Notes: generated by a model not told the origin, from the sequence alone. Positions 45,953-55,224 are shown, numbered from the stretch's first letter. The stretch is 55,257 bases of DNA from Streptomyces sp. ISL-94 (GCF_018614075.1 NZ_JAGGOZ010000093.1:1-55257); one strand, 5' to 3'. Program-made: numbers and translations.

Positions 45953-48135
45953 GAAGCCGTCAAAAATCAACATGTTGCTTCGCCGTGGCGGTCTCGTTGA
46001 TGTGGTGTGCGAATATCCGACGAGGTTCACCGCCAGCTGGCTCGGCGTTTCGAGGTCCTGCTCCCGCATCTGAACGAGCGTCAGCAGCGGCTAGCGCTGG
46101 CGACTGAGGCCCGACTGCTCGGCCACGGGGGCGTGCGCCTGGTCGCACAGACGGCCCAGGTGAGCGAGACGACCGTCCGCAAGGGCGTATTCGAACTTGA
46201 AGCCGGGGTCGAGCCGCTGCCCGAGGGACGCGCCCGACGCCCCGGGGGTGGGCGGATGCGGGCCGAGGCCGTTGACCCACATCTGGTTCCGGCGCTGATG
46301 GCGCTGGTCGAGCCGGATGAGCGCGGCGATCCGATGTCGCCCCTGCGCTGGACCACGAAGTCGCTGCGGAACCTGGCCGCCGAGTTGTCCCGGCAGGGGC
46401 ATCGTGTGACCGCGCCCACGGTGGGCCGACTGCTGAAGGAACACGGATTCAGCCTGCAGGGCACCGCCAAGACCCTGGAGGGCGACCAGCATCCAGACCG
46501 GGACGCGCAGTTCCGCTATATCAACGAGCAGGTCAAAGAGCACCAGGCCGCGGGCGAGCCGGTGATCAGCGTGGACGCTAAGAAGAAGGAACAGCTGGGG
46601 CTGCTGCCGAGGGCCGGGCAGGAGTGGCGGCCGGCCGGGCAGCCCATCGAGGTCGAGGACCACAGCTTCTTCGCCGGCCCGCGCGTTCAGACGGTGATCC
46701 CGTACGGAATCTACGACATGACCGCGAACACCGGCTGGGTCAACGTCGGGGTCGACCACGACACATCCGCGTTCGCGGTCGCCTCGATCCGCCGCTGGTG
46801 GCAGGCACGCGGCCGGCACGACTACCCCGCGGCGTCCCGGCTGCTGATCACCGCGGACGCCGGCGGGTCCAACAGCTACCGCTACCGGCTCTGGAAGGCC
46901 GAGCTGGCCGCCTTCGCCGCCGAGACGGGCCTGACGGTCACGGTCTGTCACTTTCCTCCAGGCACTTCGAAGTGGAACAAGATCGAGCACCGGTTGTTCT
47001 CGCACATCACCATGAACTGGCGCGGCAGGCCGCTGACCAGCCACGAGGTCATCCTCAACACGATCGCCGCGACCACGACCCAGACCGGGCTGCGTGTCGA
47101 AGCCGCCCTCGACCACGGCTCCTACCCGACTGGCATCGCGGTCAGCCGCGACCAGGTGCAGGCCCTGGCGATCACCGAGCACGCTGACCGCGGCCGGTGG
47201 AACTACAGCATCGCCCCGACCGGCGACACCGCTGCCGCACCGCGCTCCGACGAACGCGCGACAGCTCGGGCGCAAGCCCTGCAGATGCTCGCTGACTCAC
47301 GTCTGACCGGCATGAACACAGACGAACTGGACGCGCTTCGGGCCCGGTTGGCCCCAGATCAGAAAGCGCGGGCCGAACAGCGCCGCTATGTGCTCCGCGG
47401 AGGCCGGCGTGTCGCCACGACCGGCAGCAACCGAGCCCTGCTCTCGGACGCGGACGAGGTCCTGATCACCGTCGCCTACCTGCGGCAGGTCTGCCCGCAA
47501 AAGGTCCTGTGCGACCTGCTCGGGATCAACCCGGTCACCATCGGCCAGGCGATCAAGGCAACCCGGCAGCTACTGGACGAACACAAGGTCAGCATCACGC
47601 CGACCATCGCGCGCTACTTCACCCGCGCCGAAGACCTCCGCACCTGGGCCACCGGCAGCGCTCCGGCCAAACACACTCCAACAACCCCGACCCGCCAGGC
47701 ACTGACGGACCCGACGCTAACCGGCATGAGCCGCGAAGCGCTCAACGTCCTTCTCGAAGAGCTGATCGTGCCCTATGCCGCCGCGATCGAACAGCGCCGA
47801 CATCGTCAGCGCGGCGGCAACCGACTCCCGGGCACCCGCGGGGGCGTCTTCCGCCAGAAGATCACCGACGGCGACCGGATCCTCGCCACGATCCTCTACC
47901 GGCGCCGCGTCTGCGGCCTCGGCTCCCTCGCCGAGCTGTTCGGCGTCTCCCGCAGCACACTGTGGAACGCGATCAACGACGCCCTGCCGATCCTCGACGC
48001 CCACCATGTCACCATCACCCCCGCTGAACACCAGCACACCACAACGGCCGACCTGCTTGCCTCGATCAACGAGCCGCATACGGACGATCACAAGAACGAG
48101 CACGGATAGCCACCACGTTGATTTTTGACGGCTTC
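45953..48135 (+). mobile_element. complete ISAzo13-type insertion sequence
   Basis: A 2183-bp element with terminal inverted repeats GAAGCCGTCAAAAATCAAC-(A/G)-TG at 45,953-45,974 and 48,114-48,135 (22 bp, one mismatch), flanked by GGT direct repeats (45,950-45,952 and 48,136-48,138). Removing the element and one GGT restores an uninterrupted IS256 transposase frame (TCVVH joined to LLRNSF), proving the boundaries. Confidence 0.93.
46007..48109 (+). CDS. ISAzo13-family DDE transposase with two C-terminal repeats
   Basis: 700 residues. An N-terminal HTH (LVAQTAQVSETTVRKGVFEL, TAPTVGRLLKEHGFSL) precedes a DDE core with EPVISVDAKKKEQLG, LLITADAGGSNSYRYRLW and CHFPPGTSKWNKIEHRLFSH. Two homologous C-terminal modules of about 110 residues follow (about 435-545 and 570-685), each LTGM...EQRR...RGG, then ILATILYRRRVCGL or a similar strand, an HTH-like segment and LD-H-VTIT. 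This extra part makes it longer than the classic core. The GTG start lies 54 bp inside the left end. Confidence 0.9.
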   Translation: MRISDEVHRQLARRFEVLLPHLNERQQRLALATEARLLGHGGVRLVAQTAQVSETTVRKGVFELEAGVEPLPEGRARRPGGGRMRAEAVDPHLVPALMALVEPDERGDPMSPLRWTTKSLRNLAAELSRQGHRVTAPTVGRLLKEHGFSLQGTAKTLEGDQHPDRDAQFRYINEQVKEHQAAGEPVISVDAKKKEQLGLLPRAGQEWRPAGQPIEVEDHSFFAGPRVQTVIPYGIYDMTANTGWVNVGVDHDTSAFAVASIRRWWQARGRHDYPAASRLLITADAGGSNSYRYRLWKAELAAFAAETGLTVTVCHFPPGTSKWNKIEHRLFSHITMNWRGRPLTSHEVILNTIAATTTQTGLRVEAALDHGSYPTGIAVSRDQVQALAITEHADRGRWNYSIAPTGDTAAAPRSDERATARAQALQMLADSRLTGMNTDELDALRARLAPDQKARAEQRRYVLRGGRRVATTGSNRALLSDADEVLITVAYLRQVCPQKVLCDLLGINPVTIGQAIKATRQLLDEHKVSITPTIARYFTRAEDLRTWATGSAPAKHTPTTPTRQALTDPTLTGMSREALNVLLEELIVPYAAAIEQRRHRQRGGNRLPGTRGGVFRQKITDGDRILATILYRRRVCGLGSLAELFGVSRSTLWNAINDALPILDAHHVTITPAEHQHTTTADLLASINEPHTDDHKNEHG

Positions 48136-48437
48136 GGTGGACCACGCAGGTCTGGACGGTGGTGCGGGGCCAGACGGTCTCCACTGCATCTGGCAGGCCC
48201 TTGAGGCCGTCGCAGACGAGCATGAGGACGTCGTTGACGCCGCGGTTCTTGATCTCGGTGAGGATGTGCATCCAGTGCTTGGCGCCCTCGCCGCCGTCGC
48301 CGGCCCACAGGCCGAGGATGTCGCGGCGGCCCTCGACGGTGACGGCCAGGGCCACGTGGACGGGCCTGTTCGCGACGGCGCCGTCACGGATCTTCACGTG
48401 GACGGCGTCGATGAAGATCGCCGGATAGACGGGGCGG
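48136..48437 (-). pseudogene. IS256-family transposase remnant, right fragment
   Basis: Minus-strand reading gives VYPAIFIDAVHVKIRDGAVA, GRRDILGLWAGDGGEGAKHW and CDGLKGLPDAVETVWP up to TTVQTCVVH, which are diagnostic for IS256 transposases (catalytic Asp in FIDAVHVK). The 5' part of the gene is missing: homology stops near 48,437 where IS30-like sequence begins. The 3' continuation lies across the ISAzo13 element. Confidence 0.88.
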
Positions 48438-48620
48438 TTTCTAGCAGTGGTTGCGAATCAGCAGGTCAATGGCTGTGTGAGCCAGTCTTTCATGGCTTCG
48501 GCGGGGGTCTTGTCGCCGAGGACGAGGCGGGGCCTGCTGTTGAGTTCACGGGCGACTTCCCGCAGGTCGCGTGCGGTGTGGGCGGACAGGTCGGTGCCCT
48601 TGGGTGCCTCTGTGTTTGTC
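48438..48620 (-). pseudogene. IS30-family transposase C-terminal remnant
   Basis: The minus strand reads KGTDLSAHTARDLREVAREL then NSRPRLVLGDKTPAEAMKDW and stops at 48,458. This is the C-terminal end of IS30-type transposases (FPKGTDL...LN.RPR..LG..TPAE). GCAGTGGTTGCGA beyond the stop resembles an IS30 end. Everything upstream of KGTDL is missing. Confidence 0.78.
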
Positions 48621-49602
48621 AAGCCGGTTGAGACGGTGGCGTAGGCTCGCCTTTGGCGGGTCCGGGAAGTGACTTGTCCGAAGTGCTGGTCGTCGGGGTT
48701 GGGCCAGCCGCGCTGGATGTTGTAGTCGCCCCCGTTTGTCCTCCCGGGTCCGTCACCCGGGTGCGGCGGCGCTCGTCAGCGATCATGGTGCACCAGACGT
48801 GATCAGCGAGTCGGCGTTTGAGACAACGTTGCGCTTCACGGGATGTTTTGCCCTCTGCGAGTTTGGCCTGGTAGTAGGCGTGGCCTCGTGTGCCGGGCAT
48901 GCGTATCTGCGTGATCGCCACGGTGTGGAGTGCCGCGTTGAGCTGGCGGTCGCCGCGCCGGGACAGGCGGTGGCGTGCACGGTCCGCGCTGGCGATCTCG
49001 ATGGGAGCGGTGCCGGAGTACTGCGCGAAGGCGCTGGCGGTCGGGAAACGGGTTGGGGCTCCAGTCCGGCCGAGGAGACGAGCGGCGGTGACGGCCCCGA
49101 TGCCGGGAGTGTCGGTCAGCCGGCTTTCGGACTCTGTGACCAGCGCGGCCATGGCTTTGGCGTTGTCCTTCAGTTTCACGTCCCAGGTGCGGACCTCGGC
49201 AATCAGGTCGGCGGCGAGGGCGTGGCGGGTGAGCTCGGCCGGGCCGGCAGGGACGACCGACTCCAGCAGCTGCTCGGCCTTGGCCGCGGACAGGTCGCGC
49301 GGTGCGCCTCCGGGCAGGAGTGCGCGCAGCAGTGCGTGGAGCTGGTTCACCGCGCGGACTCTGGCCTGGGCGAGGTTGCTGCGTCGTTCGTCCAGCAGCG
49401 CCAGCGCGTGAGCCCCTCGCCGCCATTGCGTCTCCCAGATCAGCGGGTTGTCGCGCAAGGGGCTGCCCAGATCAGCACCGAGCTCGCGTTGCCAGAGCAG
49501 CCGGACGATGTTCGCCCGGCCAACGGAAGGCACGCTGGTCGCGTCCGCCGGCTCGGAGAATGTCATCACCCGTCCCGCCCGGTCGCCGACAGCAGTGAGC
49601 AA
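48619..49602 (-). pseudogene. IS110-family transposase, N-terminally truncated
   Basis: About 327 residues are open. The C-terminal transposase_20 domain is clear (DTPGIGAVTAARLLGRTGAP, FPTASAFAQYSGTAPIEIAS, HRLSRRGDRQLNAALHTVAI, catalytic-type Ser region), and the middle has ARVRAVNQLHALLRALLPG. The N-terminal RuvC-like DEDD domain that should start with a VGID/VGVD strand is absent; the first 60 or so residues look unrelated. Likely inactive. It abuts the TnsA-like gene. Confidence 0.8.
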
Positions 49603-50102
49603 TTGGTCCGCATGCCCAGCAGATCCCTCGACGGCCGCCGGCGCGAGGGCAGGTGATCAAGGACGCTCCAGACCTGCGGCCGTGAGGCCGCGACCACCGA
49701 GTACCGCCAGCCGCATGCCGCCGCCACCTGCCTGGCCGCCGCGAACTTCAGCGCGTCCTCGTCCTTGACCAGCTCCATCGGGCGGACGTCCAGCAGCCAC
49801 AGCCCGCCGCCGATCATGGCCAGGAAGTCCGGGATGTGCCAGGACTGCCCGCCCATGTGCTCGAAGTCCAGCCGGAACGGCTGCGACAGCACCTCCGATG
49901 CACCCAGGAAGTCCAGCGCGACCAGCAGCCGCATCTCCTCCAACGACTCGAAACCGTGCTGCCTGCCCGTTGACGCCATGCCCTCAAGCCCGGGGCGATG
50001 CCGCAACTTTGCCCGCCACGTGAACCCCCGCATCGGCCGGGACGACAGCACCGGCACGTGAGCCATATCCCGGATCGGCCAGCAGACCTCGCCAACACCC
50101 AC
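49566..50102 (-). CDS. TnsA-like transposase endonuclease subunit, probably incomplete
   Basis: 178 residues from a GTG with no clear ribosome site. FTWRAKLRHRPGLEGMASTG, HGFESLEEMRLLVALDFLG, SQPFRLDFEH, HIPDFLAMIGGGLWLLDVRP (the PD-x(n)-DxR/K pattern of restriction-like endonucleases) and CGWRYSVVAASRPQVWSVL match the TnsA-like heteromeric transposase endonuclease family of actinobacteria. No TnsB, TnsC or TniQ gene is nearby. The C-terminus after SRRRPSRD merges into the IS110 start, so it may be truncated, and the frame continues upstream of the GTG without a stop to about 50,213. Confidence 0.65.
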   Translation of the reverse strand: MGVGEVCWPIRDMAHVPVLSSRPMRGFTWRAKLRHRPGLEGMASTGRQHGFESLEEMRLLVALDFLGASEVLSQPFRLDFEHMGGQSWHIPDFLAMIGGGLWLLDVRPMELVKDEDALKFAAARQVAAACGWRYSVVAASRPQVWSVLDHLPSRRRPSRDLLGMRTNCSLLSATGRDG

Positions 50103-50331
50103 CCGCCATGTCGAACTCCACCGACGCGGCCAGCCGTCCCCGAGCCGCAGCCGATCCTGCAGCCCGGCGTCCCCCTTGTACTCCGCGATCAGCCGGTCCA
50201 GGTGACTTCAAGCCGACGGGATCTTCGCCCTCGCTACCTCGCCCACTCACCAACCACAGAACCCTCCACCCGGCAACGGGGGCCATCTTTCGGAACGATC
50301 ACCAACCCGTGATCAACAACCGAAGAAGCGC

Positions 50332-50366
50332 TTTGCATAAACGTGCGGCAGTACGTATAGTCATGC
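50332..50366 (+). promoter_or_regulatory. argC promoter with overlapping candidate ARG boxes
   Basis: TTGCAT (50,333-50,338), a 17-bp spacer and TATAGT (50,356-50,361) form a good vegetative promoter. TTTGCATAAACGTGC and TACGTATAGTCATGC (GCATGACTATACGTA on the other strand) overlap the -35 and -10 and look like ARG boxes for ArgR, encoded at the operon end. AGGAGGAGGG follows at 50,371. The remaining gap 50,103-50,331 contains only remnant DNA and no gene I can support. Confidence 0.7.
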
Positions 50367-50384
50367 CTTTAGGAGGAGGGTCCG

Positions 50385-51413
50385 ATGGCGGTACGTGTAG
50401 CGGTGGCCGGAGCGAGCGGATACGCGGGCGGTGAAGTCCTGCGCCTGCTGCTCTCCCACCCCGAGGTCGAGATCGGCGCGCTGACCGGCCACTCCAATGC
50501 CGGAGAGCTCTTCGGCAACCTGCAGCCGCACCTCGGGCCGCTCGCGGAGCGGACCCTGCAGGCGACCACGCCCGAGGTCCTCGCCGGTCATGATGTCGTG
50601 TTCCTCGCGCTCCCGCACGGCCAGTCCGCCGCGGTCGCCGCCAAGCTGGGCGGCGAGGTCCTGGTCATCGACATGGGCGCCGACCACCGGCTCAAGGACC
50701 CGGCCGACTGGGACAAGTTCTACGGCGGCACCCACGCCGGGACCTGGCCCTACGGCCTCCCCGAGCTCCCCGGCGGCCGCGCCGCACTCGCGGGCTCCAA
50801 GCGCGTCGCCGTACCCGGCTGCTTTCCCACCGCCGTCTCGCTCGCACTGTTCCCCGCCTACCAGGCGCGGCTCGCCGAGCCCGAGGCCGTGATCGTCGCC
50901 GCCACCGGCACCTCCGGCGCGGGCAAGGCGCTCAAGACGAACCTGCTCGGCTCCGAGGTGATGGGCACGGCCACTCCGTACGGGGTGGGCGGCGTGCACC
51001 GGCACACCCCCGAGATGGTGCAGAACCTGACCCCCCTCGCCGGGGAGCGGGTCTCCGTCTCCTTCACGGCGAACCTCGTGCCCATGGCGCGCGGCATCCT
51101 CGCCACCTGCTCCGCCAAGGCCCTCCCCGGCACCACCGCGGAATCGCTCCGCGCCGCCTACGAGAAGGCCTACGCGGAGGAGCCCTTCGTCCAGCTCCTC
51201 CCCGAGGGCCGGTGGCCGACCACCAAGTCCGTCCAGGGTTCCAACGCCGTCCAGCTCCAGGTCGCCTACGACGAGTCCGCCCAGCGGGTCATCGCCATCA
51301 GCGCCATCGACAACCTGACCAAGGGCACCGCCGGCGGCGCGGTGCAGAGCATGAACATCGCCCTCGGGCTCCCCGAGCAGCTCGGGCTTTCCACGATCGG
51401 AGTGGCACCGTGA
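50385..51413 (+). CDS. argC: N-acetyl-gamma-glutamyl-phosphate reductase
   Basis: 342 residues. The NADP-binding start is VAGASGYAGGEVLRLLL; the catalytic Cys is in AVPGCFPTAVSLAL; HGQSAAVAAKL and GVHRHTPEM are also typical. It reduces N-acetylglutamyl-5-phosphate to the semialdehyde in arginine synthesis. It is the first gene of argCJBDR, with a strong AGGAGGAGGG ribosome site, and its stop overlaps the argJ GTG (GTGA). Confidence 0.97.
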   Translation: MAVRVAVAGASGYAGGEVLRLLLSHPEVEIGALTGHSNAGELFGNLQPHLGPLAERTLQATTPEVLAGHDVVFLALPHGQSAAVAAKLGGEVLVIDMGADHRLKDPADWDKFYGGTHAGTWPYGLPELPGGRAALAGSKRVAVPGCFPTAVSLALFPAYQARLAEPEAVIVAATGTSGAGKALKTNLLGSEVMGTATPYGVGGVHRHTPEMVQNLTPLAGERVSVSFTANLVPMARGILATCSAKALPGTTAESLRAAYEKAYAEEPFVQLLPEGRWPTTKSVQGSNAVQLQVAYDESAQRVIAISAIDNLTKGTAGGAVQSMNIALGLPEQLGLSTIGVAP

Positions 51414-52567
51414 GCGTCACGGCAGCACAGGGATTCACGGCGGCGGGCATCGCCGCCGGAATCAAGGCAAACGGCAACCCCGACCTGGCCCTCGTGGTCA
51501 ACAACGGGCCGCGTCTGGCCGCCGCGGGCGTCTTCACCTCCAACCGCGTCAAGGCAGCACCCGTGCACTGGTCCGAGCAGGTCCTGCGCGGCGGCACCGT
51601 CAGCGCGGTCGTCCTGAACTCCGGCGGCGCCAACGCCTGCACCGGCCCCAAGGGCTTCCAGGACACCCACGCCACCGCCGAGAAGGTCGCCGCCACCCTC
51701 GGCGGCGCGTTCAACGCCGGCGAGATCGCGGTCGCGTCCACCGGCCTGATCGGCGTCCTGCTCCCCATGGACAAGCTGCTGCCCGGCATCGAGACCGCTG
51801 CCGCCGCCCTGTCCGCGGACGGCGGCGAGGCCGCCGCCATCGCCATCAAGACCACCGACACCGTGCACAAGACGGCCACCGTCTCGCAGGGGGGCTGGAC
51901 CGTCGGCGGCATGGCCAAGGGCGCGGGCATGCTCGCCCCGGGCCTGGCCACCATGCTCGTCGTCCTCACCACCGACGCCGACCTGGACAGCTCCACCCTC
52001 GACCGGGCGCTGCGCGCCGCCACCCGCACCACCTTCGACCGGGTGGACTCCGACGGCTGCATGTCCACCAACGACACCGTGCTGCTGCTCGCCTCCGGTG
52101 CCTCCGGCCAGGTGCCGGCGTACGAGGAGTTCGCGCAGGCCGTACGGACGGTCTGCGACGACCTGGCCCGCCAGCTGATCGGCGACGCCGAGGGGGCCGG
52201 CAAGGACATCCGCATCGAGGTCGTCGGCGCGGCGAGCGAGGACGACGCGGTCGAGGTCGGCCGCTCCATCGCCCGCAACAACCTGCTCAAGTGCGCCATC
52301 CACGGCGAGGACCCGAACTGGGGCCGGGTGCTCTCCGCGATCGGCACCACGAAGGCCGCCTTCGACCCGGACCGCCTCAACGTCGCGATCAACGGCGTCT
52401 GGGTCTGCAAGAACGGCTCGGTCGGCGAGGACCGCGACCTGGTGAGCATGAAGGACCGGGAGGTCCGCATCACCGCCGACCTGTCCACCGGCACCGAGTC
52501 CGCGGTCATCTGGGCCAACGACCTCACCGCCGAGTACGTCCACGAGAACAGCGCGTACTCCTCGTGA
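51410..52567 (+). CDS. argJ: bifunctional ornithine acetyltransferase/N-acetylglutamate synthase
   Basis: 385 residues. The autocleavage site is in KGAGMLAPGLATMLVVLTTD (Thr nucleophile of the beta chain). Other motifs: NSGGANACTGPKGFQDT, VASTGLIGVLLPMD, EDPNWGRVLSAIG. It recycles the acetyl group from N-acetylornithine to glutamate. Start GTG at 51,410 within the argC stop (GTGA), confirmed by VTAAQGFTAAGIAAGIK. Confidence 0.96.
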   Translation: MSVTAAQGFTAAGIAAGIKANGNPDLALVVNNGPRLAAAGVFTSNRVKAAPVHWSEQVLRGGTVSAVVLNSGGANACTGPKGFQDTHATAEKVAATLGGAFNAGEIAVASTGLIGVLLPMDKLLPGIETAAAALSADGGEAAAIAIKTTDTVHKTATVSQGGWTVGGMAKGAGMLAPGLATMLVVLTTDADLDSSTLDRALRAATRTTFDRVDSDGCMSTNDTVLLLASGASGQVPAYEEFAQAVRTVCDDLARQLIGDAEGAGKDIRIEVVGAASEDDAVEVGRSIARNNLLKCAIHGEDPNWGRVLSAIGTTKAAFDPDRLNVAINGVWVCKNGSVGEDRDLVSMKDREVRITADLSTGTESAVIWANDLTAEYVHENSAYSS

Positions 52568-53484
52568 GCACGGCCGACGGCAAAACACGGAAGCACACCG
52601 CGCTGCCCAAGGCCGAGATCCTCATCGAGGCGCTGCCCTGGCTCACCCGCCACAACGGCAAGATCATCGTCATCAAGTTCGGCGGCAACGCCATGATCGA
52701 CGAGGACCTCAAGGCCGCCTTCGCCCAGGACGTGGCCTTCCTGCGCCAAGCCGGGCTCAAGCCCGTCGTCGTGCACGGCGGCGGTCCCCAGATCAACGCC
52801 CAGCTCGACAAGCAGGGCCTGGTCAGCGAGTTCAAGGCGGGCCTGCGCGTCACGACCCCCGAGGCCATGGACGTCGTGCGGATGGTGCTGGCGGGCCAGG
52901 TCCAGCGCGAGCTGGTCGGGCTGCTCAACCGGCACGGGCCGCTCGCCGTCGGCATGACCGGCGAGGACGCGCACACCATCACCGCCACCCGGCACACGCC
53001 CGAGATCGAGGGCGAGCTCGTCGACATCGGGCGGGTCGGCGAGATCACCGCCATCGACACCGGCGCCATCGAGGCGCTGCTGGCGGACGGCCGGATCCCG
53101 GTCATCTCCTCCATCGCGCGCAGCGCCGACGACCACCACGTCTACAACGTCAACGCCGACACGGCGGCCGCGGCCCTCGCCGCCGCGCTCGGCGCCGAGA
53201 CGCTGATGGTCCTCACCGACGTCGAGGGCCTCTACGCGGACTGGCCCAACAGCGACGAGGTCATCAGCCGGCTCACCGTCAGCGAGCTGGAGAAGCTGCT
53301 GCCGGAGCTGTCCAGCGGCATGGTGCCCAAGATGCAGGGCTGCCTGCACGCCGTACGCGGCGGCGTCAGCACCGCCCGCGTGATCGACGGGCGGGTCCAG
53401 CACTCGATCCTGCTGGAGATCTTCACGGACGAGGGAATCGGCACGATGGTCGTGCCCGACGCACAGGGAGGGGAGCCCCGGTGA
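52564..53484 (+). CDS. argB: acetylglutamate kinase
   Basis: 306 residues. The amino-acid-kinase fold shows IIVIKFGGNAMIDE, KPVVVHGGGPQIN, the substrate region MVLAGQVQRELVGLLN and NVNADTAAAALAAALGAE. It phosphorylates N-acetylglutamate and is the usual arginine-feedback target; an N-terminal helix (ILIEALPWLTRHNG) typical of the feedback-inhibited hexameric type is present. GTG start overlaps the argJ stop. Confidence 0.97.
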   Translation: MSTADGKTRKHTALPKAEILIEALPWLTRHNGKIIVIKFGGNAMIDEDLKAAFAQDVAFLRQAGLKPVVVHGGGPQINAQLDKQGLVSEFKAGLRVTTPEAMDVVRMVLAGQVQRELVGLLNRHGPLAVGMTGEDAHTITATRHTPEIEGELVDIGRVGEITAIDTGAIEALLADGRIPVISSIARSADDHHVYNVNADTAAAALAAALGAETLMVLTDVEGLYADWPNSDEVISRLTVSELEKLLPELSSGMVPKMQGCLHAVRGGVSTARVIDGRVQHSILLEIFTDEGIGTMVVPDAQGGEPR

Positions 53485-54680
53485 CCACCGGCAATGAGGA
53501 GTACCGCGCCCGCTGGCAGGGTGCGCTGACCAACAACTACGGCACCCCGGCGCTGGCCCTCGTACGCGGCGAGGGCGCCCAGGTCTGGGACGCGGACGGC
53601 CGGCAGTACACCGACTTCGTCGGCGGCATCGCGGTCAACGCCCTCGGCCACGCCCACCCGGCGATCGTCGAGGCCGTATCCGGCCAGATCTCCCGGCTCG
53701 GCCACGTCTCCAACCTCTTCGCCTCCGAGCCGGTCCTCGCGCTCGGCGAGCGGCTGCTCAAGCTCTTCGGCCGCCCCGGCAAGGTCTTCTTCTGCAACTC
53801 CGGCGCCGAGGCCGTCGAAGCCGCCTTCAAGATCGGCCGGCTGACCGGGCGGACCCACATGGTGTCCACCGCCGGCGGTTTCCACGGCCGGACCATGGGC
53901 GCCCTCGCGCTCACCGGGCAGCCGAAGAAGCAGGATCCCTTCCGGCCCCTGCCCGGTGACGTCACGCACGTCCCGTACGGCGACGCGGACGCCCTGCGGG
54001 CCGCCGTCACCGAGGAGACGGCGTTCGTGATCATCGAGCCGATCCAGGGCGAGAACGGCGTCGTCGTCCCGCCCGCCGGATACCTGACGGCCGCCCGCGA
54101 GATCACCCGCGCCAAGGGCGCGCTGCTCGTCCTCGACGAGGTGCAGACCGGCATCGGGCGCTGCGGCCAGTGGTTCGAACACCAGGCCCACGAGGGCGTG
54201 GAGCCCGACCTCGTCACGCTCGCCAAGGGCCTCGGCGGCGGTCTGCCGATCGGTGCCGTGGCCGCCTTCGGACCGGCCGCCGACCTGCTCCAGCCCGGCC
54301 AGCACGGCACCACCTTCGGCGGGAACCCGGTCGCCTGCGCCGCCGGCCTCGCCGTCATCGACACCATCGCCGGCGACGGCCTGCTCGACCGGGTCAAGGC
54401 ACGCGGTGAGCGGCTGCGCGCCGGAATCGAGGGTTCCGGGCACGGGCTGGTCTCCCACGTCCGCGGTGCCGGCCTGCTGCTGGGTATCGTGCTGACCGAG
54501 CCCCTCGCACCCCAGGTGCAGCAGGCGGCTCAGGACGCCGGCTTCCTGGTCAACGCGCCCGCCCCCGACGTCGTACGGCTCATGCCTCCCTACGTACTGT
54601 CCGAGGCCGAGGTGGACGCGTTCCTCCGGGCCCTGCCCGGCATCCTCGACGCAGCCAACGGGGACCGATCCGGAGAATGA
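53481..54680 (+). CDS. argD: acetylornithine aminotransferase
   Basis: 399 residues, PLP-dependent class III aminotransferase. FCNSGAEAVEAAFKIGR, FHGRTMGALALTGQ, LLVLDEVQTGIGRCG and the PLP lysine in TLAKGLGGGLPIGAV are present. It converts the semialdehyde to N-acetylornithine. GTG start overlaps the argB stop (GTGA). 7 bp separate it from argR. Confidence 0.97.
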   Translation: MTTGNEEYRARWQGALTNNYGTPALALVRGEGAQVWDADGRQYTDFVGGIAVNALGHAHPAIVEAVSGQISRLGHVSNLFASEPVLALGERLLKLFGRPGKVFFCNSGAEAVEAAFKIGRLTGRTHMVSTAGGFHGRTMGALALTGQPKKQDPFRPLPGDVTHVPYGDADALRAAVTEETAFVIIEPIQGENGVVVPPAGYLTAAREITRAKGALLVLDEVQTGIGRCGQWFEHQAHEGVEPDLVTLAKGLGGGLPIGAVAAFGPAADLLQPGQHGTTFGGNPVACAAGLAVIDTIAGDGLLDRVKARGERLRAGIEGSGHGLVSHVRGAGLLLGIVLTEPLAPQVQQAAQDAGFLVNAPAPDVVRLMPPYVLSEAEVDAFLRALPGILDAANGDRSGE

Positions 54681-54687
54681 GACGACG

Positions 54688-55224
54688 ATGAGTCAGGCGC
54701 AGGACAACGAGCACGGCGGACAGGCCGTCCCGCAGACCCGCACCGCCCGCCACCGCCGGATCGTGGACATCCTCAACCGGCAGCCGGTCCGCTCCCAGAG
54801 CCAGCTGGCCAAGCTGCTCGCCGACGACGGGCTGAGCGTCACCCAGGCGACGCTCTCGCGCGACCTCGACGAGCTGGGCGCGGTGAAGATCCGCAACACC
54901 GGCGGCGAGCTGATCTACGCGGTGCCCAGCGAGGGCGGCTTCCGCACCCCGCAGGCCCCGCTCGGGGAGTCGGCGAAGGAGGAGCGCATGCGGCGCCTCT
55001 CCGGGGAGTTGCTGATCTCGGCGGAGGCCTCCGCGAACCTCGTGGTCCTGCGCACCCCGCCCGGCGCGGCACAGTTCCTCGCCTCGGCGATCGACCAGGC
55101 CGAACTCCGCGAGATCCTCGGCACGATCGCGGGCGACGACACGCTGATGCTGATCAGCCGCGACCCCGCGGGCGGCCAGGCCCTGGCCGACCACATGCTG
55201 CGGCTGGCCCAGAAGGAGGGCTAG
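54688..55224 (+). CDS. argR: arginine repressor
   Basis: 178 residues. The N-terminal winged helix TARHRRIVDILNRQPVRSQS with DGLSVTQATLSRDLDELGAV binds ARG boxes; the C-terminal oligomerisation and arginine-binding domain has VLRTPPGAAQFLASAID and IAGDDTLMLISRD. It ends the operon and probably represses it through the sites before argC. Confidence 0.96.
   Translation: MSQAQDNEHGGQAVPQTRTARHRRIVDILNRQPVRSQSQLAKLLADDGLSVTQATLSRDLDELGAVKIRNTGGELIYAVPSEGGFRTPQAPLGESAKEERMRRLSGELLISAEASANLVVLRTPPGAAQFLASAIDQAELREILGTIAGDDTLMLISRDPAGGQALADHMLRLAQKEG

Noticed and set aside
48139..48397. An intact small transposase gene on the minus strand
   Set aside because: It is the middle of an IS256 transposase lacking both ends, interrupted at 48,136 by the ISAzo13 element.
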